Shown here in pieces: positions 1-8,760 of a stretch of DNA of 64,000 bases. The position numbers and the translations under genes are program-made. Where the stretch lies: positions 2,604,001-2,668,000 of the forward strand of contig JADJON010000001.1 in NCBI GenBank assembly GCA_016713765.1, read 5' to 3'. The notes below the pieces were generated by a model that saw only the letters and a program-made list of their open reading frames with translations, was not told where the DNA came from and ran no database searches. Numbering within the stretch: the stretch's first letter is position 1; every line of letters begins with the position of its first letter. The stretch comes from Bacteroidota bacterium. GTDB lineage: Bacteria; Bacteroidota; Bacteroidia; AKYH767-A; 2013-40CM-41-45.

Positions 1-932
1 TGACCAGCACCTCGGCCAACGGTTATCTCTGGTCGAACGGCGCTACGTCGCGTTCCATCGTGGTCAGTTCAGCCGGCACGTACTGGGTACGCGCCTATGG
101 CGGACCGAGTTGTTTCGCGCAATCGTCCAATTACACCACGACGCTGCTTTCTCCTCCCGCAACCCCGACCATTACCGCCAGCGGATCTACAACCCTGACG
201 GCATCGCATACGAGTGTTGTGCTGACTTCAAGCAGCGCCAACGCCTACAACTGGTCGAACGGTTCCGCTACGCGCAGCGTCACGATTACCACCCAGGGAT
301 CGTATCGTGTGACCATCACCGGCTCGAACGGCTGCAAAGCCACCTCGAACGCCGTGAACGTTTCCGCGAACGGCTGCACCCCGCCGACTGCTCCTTCCAT
401 TACGTTGAGCGGATCGAACATTCTGGCCTCCGGTCAGACGGTAACGCTTACTTCCACGACTGCCGGCGGATACCTGTGGTCCAACGGCGCTACGACACGT
501 TCGATTACAGTCAGTACGGCCGGAACCTATTCGGTACGCGCTTACAGTGGCGGTAACTGCTTCTCGACCTCACTTCCGGTCTCCGTCTATGTCGTACAAT
601 CACTGCCCCCGGTTCCGACGGGCAACGACCCGATGATCAGCGACGCGCTGCGACTCAATCCGGACCAGGTCAGCACCGGCAGGAACATGATCGCGTTCCC
701 TAACCCGGCGGCCGACCTTTTGCAAATCGACTTTGAAAGCGTGAATGAATCCGAGAATTTCCAGATCTCGCTGATCGACCTTTCGGGTCGCCAGGTGATT
801 CGTCAGCAGGTGAATTCAATAACCGGCCTTAACCGGATCGGCCTCAACGTCGCGGACCTGCCGCGTGGGGTCTATTTCGCTTACCTGGCTGGTGACCGTA
901 CTACCGATTATGTGAAGGTGGTTCTTCAGTAA
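1..932 (+). CDS. T9SS-sorted secreted repeat protein, C-terminal part (5' truncated)
   Basis: The reading frame is open from base 3 to the stop at 930-932, so the window holds only the C-terminal ~310 residues. Visible are about three immunoglobulin-like repeats of ~85 residues, each with the recurring core YLWSNGAT.RSI followed by AGTY.VRAY and one conserved Cys. This is the pattern of gliding or adhesin-type surface proteins of Bacteroidota. The last ~80 residues form a type A T9SS sorting domain: AFPNPAAD, then LIDLSGRQV, then LPRGVYFAYL and a basic end. Such proteins cross the inner membrane by Sec and the outer membrane by T9SS. The ligand cannot be inferred. The upstream part, including any catalytic domain, lies outside the window. 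Confidence 0.85.
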   Translation, partial: TSTSANGYLWSNGATSRSIVVSSAGTYWVRAYGGPSCFAQSSNYTTTLLSPPATPTITASGSTTLTASHTSVVLTSSSANAYNWSNGSATRSVTITTQGSYRVTITGSNGCKATSNAVNVSANGCTPPTAPSITLSGSNILASGQTVTLTSTTAGGYLWSNGATTRSITVSTAGTYSVRAYSGGNCFSTSLPVSVYVVQSLPPVPTGNDPMISDALRLNPDQVSTGRNMIAFPNPAADLLQIDFESVNESENFQISLIDLSGRQVIRQQVNSITGLNRIGLNVADLPRGVYFAYLAGDRTTDYVKVVLQ

Positions 933-951
933 TCGGTCATTTTGGAAATGT

Positions 952-987
952 AAACAGCCTGCCGGATCCGGCAGGCTGTTTTTTTTT
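952..987 (+). terminator. Rho-independent terminator after the T9SS protein gene
   Basis: A perfect 26-nt palindrome at 954-979 (arms ACAGCCTGCCGGA and its complement) is followed by a run of nine T at 979-987. It ends the + strand gene that stops at 932. The T-run touches the last codon of the convergent minus-strand gene, and the hairpin may also slow transcription from that side, although the T-tract there is only three bases. Confidence 0.9.
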
Positions 988-3809
988 CAGCGATTACAGA
1001 TTTCCCGGAACGGACAATATTTGCAACGTTCCTCGTCGTCCGTTTGCGCGAATGGAACATCCGGTTCCAGGATCTCCCGGATCAACCTTCGGAGACGTTC
1101 TTCGAATTCGTTCAATTGTACGGAGGAGAATGCCTCCCCTTCGTTAAGGTACCGTACGCCTTCCCGCATTTCACGCAGGGTAATCAAAGCAGCTTTGACC
1201 GTGTCGTATGCGCCGCCTTGCAACACCATCCAGGCATAGAGCGTTGCCTGAAATTGTTCCTTGGCAGCAGGATCCGAGAACAATGCTTCCGTATCGACAG
1301 TCGATTCCAGCTTGACTCGCCCGGTCTTGTAATCAATGATCCGGACGCCATCTGCGCCGCGATCCAGACGATCGATGAATCCGTGAAAATGCACGGTCCT
1401 CTTGTCATCCAACGCGAGTCGACCTTCCACCGGCTCTTCCAAGCCGAGTATCTCAAATGGCGCGTAGGCTTCGTCCTTTTCCAGTATCCTGCCGGTGAGT
1501 TCCACGATGACATTCCGCAGCAGGATGTTCTTTCCTTCCAACTGGTCGGAAGAAATGAACTCATGGTGCAGGGCTTCATCCACCTGCTCCTCTATGCGCT
1601 TCCGGAGCGCGCGTACACCTGCGGCTTCCCAGCGCTTCCCTGTCTTGTATAAATTTTGCAAGGCACGGTGCAAGACCGATCCGAAGGTCGCCGCTTCCAG
1701 GTTTTCTTCCGCTTCTTCGGTTTCCTGCAAACCGGCCACATAGCGGAAATAGAACCGTAGCGGACATGCGATGTAGGTGCTCAACGCGGATGCGGAGAAA
1801 CGGGCGGAGGCTTCCGGACGTTTTCCCGGTGCGGTGGCATAACGTTGGAGTTTATCCAGCACATCAGCATCCTTCCGTACCGTAACCGGTAGCGGATGCA
1901 CGTCCCGGATAGGTGTCGTGATCACTTTTCGTTCCCAGGAAATCGCGCCCTGACTGCGAGGCACCAACTCATGTTCGAGCTGGAGCAGGAAGCGTGATGG
2001 TTCACCGCTCGTCAGGCCCTTCGATTCGGTATTGTAAGTAAAGACCACCCGTCTCGCCCGCTGCAACATGCGATAGAAGTGGTAAGCCGAAACGGCGTGT
2101 TGCTCTTCCTGTGTCGGCAGTCGAAACGCTTTCCGGAGGTTGAACGGAATGAACGATGGATGTTGTCCTCCCGAAGGAAGGCTTTGTTCGTTCACGGAAA
2201 GCACGATGATGTTATCAAAGTCGAGCACACGGGTTTCGAGAAACCCCATCACCTGCAGACCGCTCAACGGTTCACCGGTAAAAGGAATCCTTGCCGAGTG
2301 CACGACTTCGCGGAAGAGCGTCCAGAACGTTTCGAGCGACTGTTCGACGGGCAAGTCACGTACCAACTCCTCCAGCCTGCTGAGTTGCTTGTGGAAATGA
2401 AAGACAAATTCGGACTCCAGCCGGTGAAAGCGGAACTCCTGTTCCTGCATGGCTTCCAGCACGGCACGGAGAATCTCACGGAACCAGGCGAACAGCGCGG
2501 GCATTCCTTCGACCTTCTTGAAGAACCGGGAGAAGAACGGAGGCACGTTCTCACGCAAGACGGACTCGCTGATGCGTATCCACCGTTTGTCGCGATGACG
2601 TTGCTGCCAGTCACGCAATCCTTCCGGGTCAAGCAATCGGACATACGGATGGCCGAGGATCTGTTCGACATCCCGGAAGTAATAACTTCCGGCATCCTCC
2701 TTACCGGACCTGCGGTTGCGCACGAGCGCGATGAGCGATTCCAGGAGGCGATACAAAGGCGTCAGCCGCAAGGGATAGCCCATCGTGACATTGATCGAGG
2801 GGAAATCTTCGGGTATCGAATACAGCACCGGAAACAGCAAGTGCTCATCGGGTAAAACGACCGCGGTGCGTTCCGGAAGAAAACCCATTTCCTTCACCCA
2901 CCCGGCCAGGAGGTCTCCGGCATACTTCGCTTGTCCCACCTCCAGTGGAATGCTGGCTACTTCGAATGATTTGGGTTGACGGAGCAGATCGTCGCCCACC
3001 CAGTTACGCGGCTCCCGGAATAGCGGACTGCTGCGCAGGAAGTACCCGGCTTCCTGAGCGGGATCATCGAGGTAGTAGCGATCAGTATCCCAGTGGGTTG
3101 CGCCGATTCCCTGATCAACAAAATGTTCGATGATAGCCTCTTCGGACTTGCTTAGGGCATACAGCCCCGCGAAGATCACGGAATCGAACTCCACAGCCGG
3201 TTTCCCATCTCCCCGGAGTTGCTCCGCCGCGAGCCGGTAGGCCAATCCTTCGTATGCCTGTCCCTTATCTTGTAGCTTTTTCCGGAAGTCCCGATAAATG
3301 GGCAAGAGGTTTTTCCAGGTATGGAGAAACTCCGACTTGATCCCTGACAACTCCCGACCGAAGAAGTTTTTCCAGAATCCTCGGAAACGCTCGAGGTCAT
3401 CTTCCTCCAGAGCGAACGCGGCATCTATGCTTCGCAGATCGGATACCAGGGTGAAGATCTTCTCCGCATCCACGAGGTTTCGGTCGATCTCTTCGAAGTC
3501 ACGTAACATGACTTCTCCCCAGGGATAAAACCGTTCAAACGGCTCGTCGGGAAAATAATTCCGGTATACCGAGAACAACTCGAACAAGAGTGTCACCGAA
3601 TCCGGAATGCTTGATTCGGAAAGCGACACCATGAAATCCTGAATGGCAAAAATGCGGGGCGACCAGGCAGGCCCCTGCAGCCTGGCAGCGAGTTCCTTTT
3701 TGAAAAACAGGCCTGCCCGCCGGGTCGGAAAAACCAGGGCGATACGGGACAGATCGGTCCCGTGTTGCTGCACGACTGTTTCGGCAAGTTTGGAAAGAAA
3801 GCCCTGCAT
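987..3809 (-). CDS. AddB-like PD-(D/E)XK nuclease/inactive helicase subunit
   Basis: A 940-residue protein with the architecture of AddB/RexB-type recombination exonuclease subunits. The N-terminus has a degenerate UvrD-like helicase start (VFPTRRAGLFFKKEL). The C-terminus has a RecB-family nuclease domain with GSVLH, the GFIDRLDR acidic motif and DYKTG at about 826-830. An Fe-S 'staple' is indicated by a Cys near the domain start (YIACPLRFYF) and a terminal C-x2-C-x5-C at about 929-938. Known AddB proteins work with AddA to resect DNA double-strand ends. No addA gene is in this window, so the partner must lie elsewhere. Transcription ends in the hairpin shared with the convergent T9SS gene. 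The family is clear. The exact subunit name is an inference. Confidence 0.8.
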   Translation of the reverse strand: MQGFLSKLAETVVQQHGTDLSRIALVFPTRRAGLFFKKELAARLQGPAWSPRIFAIQDFMVSLSESSIPDSVTLLFELFSVYRNYFPDEPFERFYPWGEVMLRDFEEIDRNLVDAEKIFTLVSDLRSIDAAFALEEDDLERFRGFWKNFFGRELSGIKSEFLHTWKNLLPIYRDFRKKLQDKGQAYEGLAYRLAAEQLRGDGKPAVEFDSVIFAGLYALSKSEEAIIEHFVDQGIGATHWDTDRYYLDDPAQEAGYFLRSSPLFREPRNWVGDDLLRQPKSFEVASIPLEVGQAKYAGDLLAGWVKEMGFLPERTAVVLPDEHLLFPVLYSIPEDFPSINVTMGYPLRLTPLYRLLESLIALVRNRRSGKEDAGSYYFRDVEQILGHPYVRLLDPEGLRDWQQRHRDKRWIRISESVLRENVPPFFSRFFKKVEGMPALFAWFREILRAVLEAMQEQEFRFHRLESEFVFHFHKQLSRLEELVRDLPVEQSLETFWTLFREVVHSARIPFTGEPLSGLQVMGFLETRVLDFDNIIVLSVNEQSLPSGGQHPSFIPFNLRKAFRLPTQEEQHAVSAYHFYRMLQRARRVVFTYNTESKGLTSGEPSRFLLQLEHELVPRSQGAISWERKVITTPIRDVHPLPVTVRKDADVLDKLQRYATAPGKRPEASARFSASALSTYIACPLRFYFRYVAGLQETEEAEENLEAATFGSVLHRALQNLYKTGKRWEAAGVRALRKRIEEQVDEALHHEFISSDQLEGKNILLRNVIVELTGRILEKDEAYAPFEILGLEEPVEGRLALDDKRTVHFHGFIDRLDRGADGVRIIDYKTGRVKLESTVDTEALFSDPAAKEQFQATLYAWMVLQGGAYDTVKAALITLREMREGVRYLNEGEAFSSVQLNEFEERLRRLIREILEPDVPFAQTDDEERCKYCPFREICNR

Positions 3810-3856
3810 AGCGGAATGAAAATCGAATCGTAAATTCGGGAATAAATTTCGTTCCC

Positions 3857-4045
3857 ATGCAAAAACGTCTCGTCAGAAAAGACAAAAAGATCGCCGGAGT
3901 CTGCGGAGGGCTGGGTGAATATTTTAACCAGGATCCTGTGATCTTCCGCATCCTGTTCGTTGCCGCTGTGCTGCTATTTGGAACGGGGGTACTGCTCTAC
4001 CTTGTCATGGCCGTAATCATGCCTGACGGTGAAAAGCAAGGCTGA
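3857..4045 (+). CDS. PspC-domain small membrane protein
   Basis: A 62-residue protein consisting only of a PspC domain: a basic N-terminus (MQKRLVRKDKKIAGVCGG), the family GLGEYF motif, then one hydrophobic helix (about residues 31-53) and MPDGEK. PspC proteins are inner-membrane proteins linked to envelope stress in enterobacteria. In Bacteroidota short stand-alone PspC proteins are common and their role is not established. The gene is divergent from the AddB-like gene across a 47-bp gap. Its stop lies 3 bp from the stop of the convergent secreted-protein gene. Confidence 0.85.
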   Translation: MQKRLVRKDKKIAGVCGGLGEYFNQDPVIFRILFVAAVLLFGTGVLLYLVMAVIMPDGEKQG

Positions 4046-4048
4046 ACC

Positions 4049-5239
4049 TTATTCGATCGCATAGAAGAACCTTCCGTAAAAGGTCCTCGGCCCTTGCGTA
4101 ACAGTCAGGACGTAGATTCCCGTCTGGTTCAACAAGTCGGTGGATACCGGATACCGGGTTTTATCCTTTTCCGTCGGCACTTCCCAATAGCCTACCAGGT
4201 TACCAAACAGATCGGTTAAGCGAAACTGCATGGGTAATGCTGATTCAGATGCGGTAAGAAGTTGCGGATCACGCCCTGACACCGGGTCGGTGAGCAAGGT
4301 GAATTCCGAAGAACCGGCTAGACGGACAGCCACGACTTCTGAATAGGAAGGTTCTCCCACCACCGCGTCCTCCCTGATCCGATAATAGACCCAGCCTTCC
4401 GGCAGTTCACCATCCCGCGTTGAATAGTGTTGCTGTGCGCTGCTATATCCACTGGCAGCCATGGAAGCACGGTCTTCGAAATGTACACCATCCAACGATC
4501 GTTGTACCACGAACCGAACACTACCCTCCTCCGAAGCTGTTGTCCAGGCCAGTTGGACGCTGTCGCCGTCCGGGACGGCCGTGAACCCGACCCAGGATAC
4601 TGCCAGGGTACCGCCACAGGGCGATTGGATACTGCACGGAAATGAGCTGCATGGATTGGTGTTCACACAACCGTACGTATCACCCGGATTGCTGACCGGT
4701 CCGAAAAAGACCACGATTGTTCCGGATCCGGAGATGATGCCTCCATTGCCGTTTGTATAGCTACCCAGGATGGTCATGCTGCCATCGATCCTGACATTAT
4801 CACTGTTGTTCCTGTTATTGAAACTGCCATTCACGAGCAGGTTTCCGGAGGCGCACACATTAACCGATGAGCCATTGTAAAAGGACAGGTTTCGGATCAA
4901 CAACCATCCACAGACATACAGCGATCCACCGGAGCGTACATCCATATCATAAGAGAAGCTGCCACTGAGGATACCTCCCGGCAGGATGTTCAGGCTACCA
5001 GTGACTGCCCCGAGCGTACCGGATCCGTTCGTCAGGTGTTTGTTCAGATTGACGACGTGCCTGATGTAGACCACGTCGGCGCCCGTAGGCGTGCAACCGC
5101 AGGAAGCCCCACCGTCGGTATATGACCAGACGGATGTACTCGTCCAGTTTCCACTGGCGCGTGTGTACACGGTTGCGGCGGTAAGGCTGGCAGTCTGGAG
5201 CACTGCCAGCATAACACCGATGAGTAATGGGCGTTTCAT
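4049..5239 (-). CDS. Secreted protein with parallel-repeat N-terminus and T9SS-like C-terminus
   Basis: 396 residues with a signal peptide (MKRPLLIGVMLAVLQTASLTAA). Residues ~25-180 are rich in G, N and S with short repeated strands such as LNILPGG, DVRSGGSLYVCG and SVNVCASGNLLVNG, which suggests a right-handed beta-helix or G8-like fold. A fibronectin-like segment follows (SVQLAWTTASEEGSVRFVVQRS). The last ~85 residues (RLTDLFGNLVGYWEV, then TGIYVLTVTQG) look like a T9SS sorting domain, though the canonical PNP motif is absent. Several Cys in the middle (SFPCSIQSPCGG) may form disulfides. Function is not recognisable. A cell-surface location is inferred. Confidence 0.7.
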   Translation of the reverse strand: MKRPLLIGVMLAVLQTASLTAATVYTRASGNWTSTSVWSYTDGGASCGCTPTGADVVYIRHVVNLNKHLTNGSGTLGAVTGSLNILPGGILSGSFSYDMDVRSGGSLYVCGWLLIRNLSFYNGSSVNVCASGNLLVNGSFNNRNNSDNVRIDGSMTILGSYTNGNGGIISGSGTIVVFFGPVSNPGDTYGCVNTNPCSSFPCSIQSPCGGTLAVSWVGFTAVPDGDSVQLAWTTASEEGSVRFVVQRSLDGVHFEDRASMAASGYSSAQQHYSTRDGELPEGWVYYRIREDAVVGEPSYSEVVAVRLAGSSEFTLLTDPVSGRDPQLLTASESALPMQFRLTDLFGNLVGYWEVPTEKDKTRYPVSTDLLNQTGIYVLTVTQGPRTFYGRFFYAIE

Positions 5240-5398
5240 CGATGAAGCTGAATACCCATCAAGGTAACCGATACCAGAGGCTCCGGTGAAGCATTCACCT
5301 ATTCATCTTGCATCCAGAATTTACCCGAAACCTGTTAGTTTAGGCCGAAAAGCGCCAAAATAGCTTACATTTACCGAAATTTCGGGCTCACCTTTCAA

Positions 5399-7261
5399 AT
5401 GATCCGCCAGCTATTCCTCCTTTTCTTTTGCCTGATTGCCGGACTGGCCAGGTCGCAGGAAGCTAAAGATTCGATAGCCGCCACACCCCGGGTACCCACC
5501 CTGATCCGTTATCAGACGGAGGCCGACTATCGTGATCGACAGATCAGTGAACGGGCACCCGATACCTCCGTTAGCCGATTGCACGAGGTGTTTATTACGG
5601 ATAATGGTGAAACGGTGCACCTTGGAAACACCGGATCAGCCTTGAATTCCATCTGGTTCCGACCGCTGACCGGACTCACCACCTCCCTCGGCATCAATGC
5701 ATACTCCGCCTACGGTTCCGGACCGGAGGAACAATCCTACTACCGCACCAACAAACGGTATAGCCGCATCGATTTCTGGCAAGGTGCTTTTCGTGAAAGT
5801 GGCATCCGGTTTCTGCATACGCAGAATGTCAACCGGCAACTTAACCTGGGACTGACGATCGATCGCTTTACGGTTAAGGAATTCCTGCCGGAAGGTGACA
5901 CTTACTTTAACCGGATCTCCTTATTCGGTTCCTACGAAAGTCCCAACCGGCGCTATCGGTTGTTCGCGCACACTTCCTGGATGCGCATTAAAAACCAGGT
6001 GAACGGAGGGCTGAGTAATGATTCCGCATTCCTTGCAGGAAGCGTCGACAACCTTGGATTGAAAGGTTCCGCTATCCGGCTCTCGGATGCCGATCAACGG
6101 ATCCGAAGAAGAGAACTTTACCTCAGTCAATATTACAATTTCGGTCATGGCGATGCAACGGACTCGCTGTTCGTTCCCTGGCGCCTTGGCTGGAGCCTAC
6201 GTTATCGCCGTGATTCATTTACCTACCTCGACAACGCATCCGATAGCAGCTACTACGCTGATTTCTTCCTGAAAACTTCGGAATCCTACGACTCAAGCCT
6301 GACCGATCAATTGTCGAATCGCATTGCACTGGAACGGGTCTCGGCACGGAATGCTGCAGTGCCACTGTCTTTTCAAGTGTACGTGGAAGATCAACGGATC
6401 AACGCCTATCAGTCCGCTGCCACGGACTGGTACAACCAGGTAGCAGGGCTAACGATCAGATTGGGCGGGGATTCAACGAAGATCCGGGTAAGGTTACATG
6501 CCGCACAGGTCATCAGCGGGCGCGACCAGGAAAACCGGGAATGGCAAGCGCAAGTAGCAGGAAAGCTCTTGCATGATCTCGACTGGTATGCCGCCGTTGC
6601 CCAGGAACAGACAGCGGTTCCGTTCATCTTTCAGCGCTACTCCGGCAACCACTTGCAATGGGACAATGATTTCACTTCCCAGCAAGTTGGACTTATTTGC
6701 GCTGGAATCAAGATTCCAAAATGGCGACTAGGCCTTACCGCCCGTGCGCTACAACTGGAAGACTACCTGTATGTCGGGTATGATCAAAAGCCGGCACAAT
6801 TGAGCGGAAGCGTCAACGGAGTCCAGGCGGAACTTTCGAAGGAATTCCGGTTCCGGAAATGGGGATTCGGCAATATCGTACGATTCCAATCATTCGACGC
6901 AACCGATCAGCTTCGCGTTCCGGAGCTGCTGCTGCAGCATGCGCTTTTTTTCGAAGATGCACTCTTCAACAAAGCGCTGGTGTTGCGTACCGGAATCAAT
7001 GCCTGGTATTTCAGCGAATGGAACGGGGCCGCTTACTCTCCTTCCACCTCCCTCTACTATCTTCAAAAAACAAGTACCACCGGAGGTTACCTGCGTACCG
7101 ATCTATTCCTCAATCTGAAAATCAAAACAGCAGGCATTTTCCTGCGCTTCACCAACCTGACCGACGGTTTAGGTGCAAAAGCCTACGAACTGGTTCCCGG
7201 CTATCCCCAACCAGGACGGGTGTTTCATTTTGGTGTAAGGTGGATGTTTTTTGATCAGTGA
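5399..7261 (+). CDS. Putative outer-membrane porin (Porin_10-like)
   Basis: 620 residues with a Sec signal peptide (MIRQLFLLFFCLIAGLARSQ), a short linker, and then alternating amphipathic strands with many aromatic residues to the very end (VFHFGVRWMFFDQ, ending near an aromatic as outer-membrane barrels do). The early stretch LNSIWFRPLTGLTTSLG with the INAYSAYGSG segment fits the 'putative porin' family widespread in Bacteroidota. The substrate is unknown. It is divergent from the secreted-protein gene that starts at 5239, so the 159-bp gap 5240-5398 should hold both promoters. No consensus -33/-7 pair is convincing there. Confidence 0.75.
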   Translation: MIRQLFLLFFCLIAGLARSQEAKDSIAATPRVPTLIRYQTEADYRDRQISERAPDTSVSRLHEVFITDNGETVHLGNTGSALNSIWFRPLTGLTTSLGINAYSAYGSGPEEQSYYRTNKRYSRIDFWQGAFRESGIRFLHTQNVNRQLNLGLTIDRFTVKEFLPEGDTYFNRISLFGSYESPNRRYRLFAHTSWMRIKNQVNGGLSNDSAFLAGSVDNLGLKGSAIRLSDADQRIRRRELYLSQYYNFGHGDATDSLFVPWRLGWSLRYRRDSFTYLDNASDSSYYADFFLKTSESYDSSLTDQLSNRIALERVSARNAAVPLSFQVYVEDQRINAYQSAATDWYNQVAGLTIRLGGDSTKIRVRLHAAQVISGRDQENREWQAQVAGKLLHDLDWYAAVAQEQTAVPFIFQRYSGNHLQWDNDFTSQQVGLICAGIKIPKWRLGLTARALQLEDYLYVGYDQKPAQLSGSVNGVQAELSKEFRFRKWGFGNIVRFQSFDATDQLRVPELLLQHALFFEDALFNKALVLRTGINAWYFSEWNGAAYSPSTSLYYLQKTSTTGGYLRTDLFLNLKIKTAGIFLRFTNLTDGLGAKAYELVPGYPQPGRVFHFGVRWMFFDQ

Positions 7262-7263
7262 AA

Positions 7264-7394
7264 ATTGGTAATTAGTAACTGGTAATTAGTAACTAAGAAA
7301 TTTGAGGCTAATTACAAGTTACCAATTACTAATTACCAGTTACTAGTTACTAGTTACCAATTACTAGTTACCAATTACTAGTTACTAATTACTA
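7264..7394. repeat. Degenerate tandem/inverted repeat of a TTACTAGTTACCAAT-type unit
   Basis: The gap between the convergent genes ending at 7261 and 7408 is almost entirely built of variants of 10-11-bp words (GTAATTAGTAACTG on the left, AGTTACCAATTACTA on the right). The left arm at 7264-7294 and the right arms from 7318 on are reverse complements over about 20 bases (TTACTAATTACCAGTTACTA), so the RNA would fold into a long AT-rich hairpin on either strand. The same word family appears again at 38615-38640. It could serve as a bidirectional terminator, or it may be a dispersed repeat family of this genome. Confidence 0.8.
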
Positions 7395-7407
7395 GCTCCA
7401 GTTCCCT

Positions 7408-8667
7408 TCACGTCTTCTGCTTCTTCTTCTTGGCAGCAGGAAAAAGTACGTTGTTCAGGATGAGTCGATAACCTGGGGAATTGGGATGCAGGGCAAGATC
7501 GGTGACAGGATCACCTACCTGGTGCTGATAATCCTCCGGATCGTGACCGCTGTAAAAGGTCCAGGTACCTTTTCCGTACTCACCATGGATGTACCGGGCT
7601 TCGTTCTCCGATTTTGTCTCCCCCATGATGAGCACGCCGGGTTTGATGAATTTCTCTTTGAACGCGGTGGTCTGTCCCATGAACCCTTTGATCACCTGCT
7701 CATGGTTCTGGCACAACATGGTTGGAACAGGATCCCATTTTGCCGAAAAGTCGAAGAGCGTGAACATATCCTCCGTGCGACCGATCCGTCGCTGTGGGGG
7801 TTGATTATCGATATCACTGAATTCGTACTCCGACGGATTCGTACTGAGTTTATAGTTGCGAAAAGCGAAGGTACTCTCGTAATTCAGCTTGCTGTTCATC
7901 TTGGGATCGGCCGGATCACCGTCGAACATGCTTTCACAGATATCAACACCTTCCGCCGAAAGCGCGATGTCATACGAATCCGTAGCCGAACACATCGCGA
8001 ACAGATAACCACCGCCGACCACGAAATCCCGGATCCTGAGGGCGACGGCCAGTTTCATTTGCGACACCTTCTGATAACCGAGTTTGGCTGCCATGGATTC
8101 CTGAATCCGCACGTCTTCCTGGTACCAGGGTGCATTCCGATACGCGGACCAAAACCGGCCGTATTGACCGGTAAAATCTTCGTGATGCAGGTGCAGCCAA
8201 TCGTACAAGGGCAACTTCCCCTGTAGCACCTCTTCATCATACACCACCTCGTAGGGGATCTCCGCGTACGTCAGGGCAAGGGTGACCGCATCGTCCCAGG
8301 GCATCTTGTTCTTGGGCGAATACACCGCGATCTTCGGCGCCTTCTCCAATTTCACCACATCCTGGTTGACTTCAGGATCGGATATCGCCGCCAGGATGGA
8401 CGCTGCTTGCGCGTCGGCAATCACCTGGAAACTCACCCCACGGATGCTGCACTCCTGCTCGATAGCCGGGACTTGCCGTATCAGAAAGCTGCCGCCCCGG
8501 TAATTCAGCAGCCACTGGACGTCCAAATCACGCTGAAGAACATAATAGGCAATGCCGTACGCTTTCAGGTGATTCGTCTGCGATTCGTCCATCGGGATCA
8601 ACAGAAACGCAGCTCGCGCGTTCAGCAGCGTGAGCAGGGCAAATGCGAGTAGCAACAGGCGCTTCAT
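7408..8667 (-). CDS. Conserved secreted protein, amidotransferase-like fold (often named 'asparagine synthetase B')
   Basis: 419 residues with a signal peptide (MKRLLLLAFALLTLLNARA). After cleavage come AFLLIPMDESQTNHLKAYG and WLLNYRGGSF, typical of a Bacteroidota-restricted family that databases often label 'asparagine synthetase B'. No N-terminal nucleophile Cys or ATP-pyrophosphatase motif of AsnB is visible, so that label looks unsafe. Segments such as KIAVYSPKNKMPWDDAV, DWLHLHHEDFTG and GGYLFAMCSATDSYD resemble class I glutamine-amidotransferase-like folds, with a candidate Cys in AMCSAT. Residues ~360-390 (HGEYGKGTWTFYSGHDPEDY) also fit a ThuA-like fold. The substrate is unknown. The C-terminus is lysine-rich (KKKKQK). 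Confidence 0.6.
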   Translation of the reverse strand: MKRLLLLAFALLTLLNARAAFLLIPMDESQTNHLKAYGIAYYVLQRDLDVQWLLNYRGGSFLIRQVPAIEQECSIRGVSFQVIADAQAASILAAISDPEVNQDVVKLEKAPKIAVYSPKNKMPWDDAVTLALTYAEIPYEVVYDEEVLQGKLPLYDWLHLHHEDFTGQYGRFWSAYRNAPWYQEDVRIQESMAAKLGYQKVSQMKLAVALRIRDFVVGGGYLFAMCSATDSYDIALSAEGVDICESMFDGDPADPKMNSKLNYESTFAFRNYKLSTNPSEYEFSDIDNQPPQRRIGRTEDMFTLFDFSAKWDPVPTMLCQNHEQVIKGFMGQTTAFKEKFIKPGVLIMGETKSENEARYIHGEYGKGTWTFYSGHDPEDYQHQVGDPVTDLALHPNSPGYRLILNNVLFPAAKKKKQKT

Positions 8668-8716
8668 GTGACGGGACTGGGACTGAAATTACAACGATCG
8701 ATATGAAGGGATATTG

Positions 8717-8760
8717 AAGGAGCGGTCCGGATCGGGACTGCACCCGCCGGACCGTTCCTT
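8717..8760 (-). terminator. Hairpin at the end of parC
   Basis: A strong stem begins at the parC stop codon: AAGGAGCGGTCCGG at 8717-8730 pairs with CCGGACCGTTCCTT at 8747-8760, with one wobble pair. On the minus strand it is followed only by a weak T-rich stretch. A terminator or mRNA-stabilising end is likely. Confidence 0.55.

Noticed and set aside
2079..2855. 258-residue + strand frame inside the AddB-like gene
   Set aside because: It is antisense to a gene with clear domain motifs. Its own translation shows no motif or signal.
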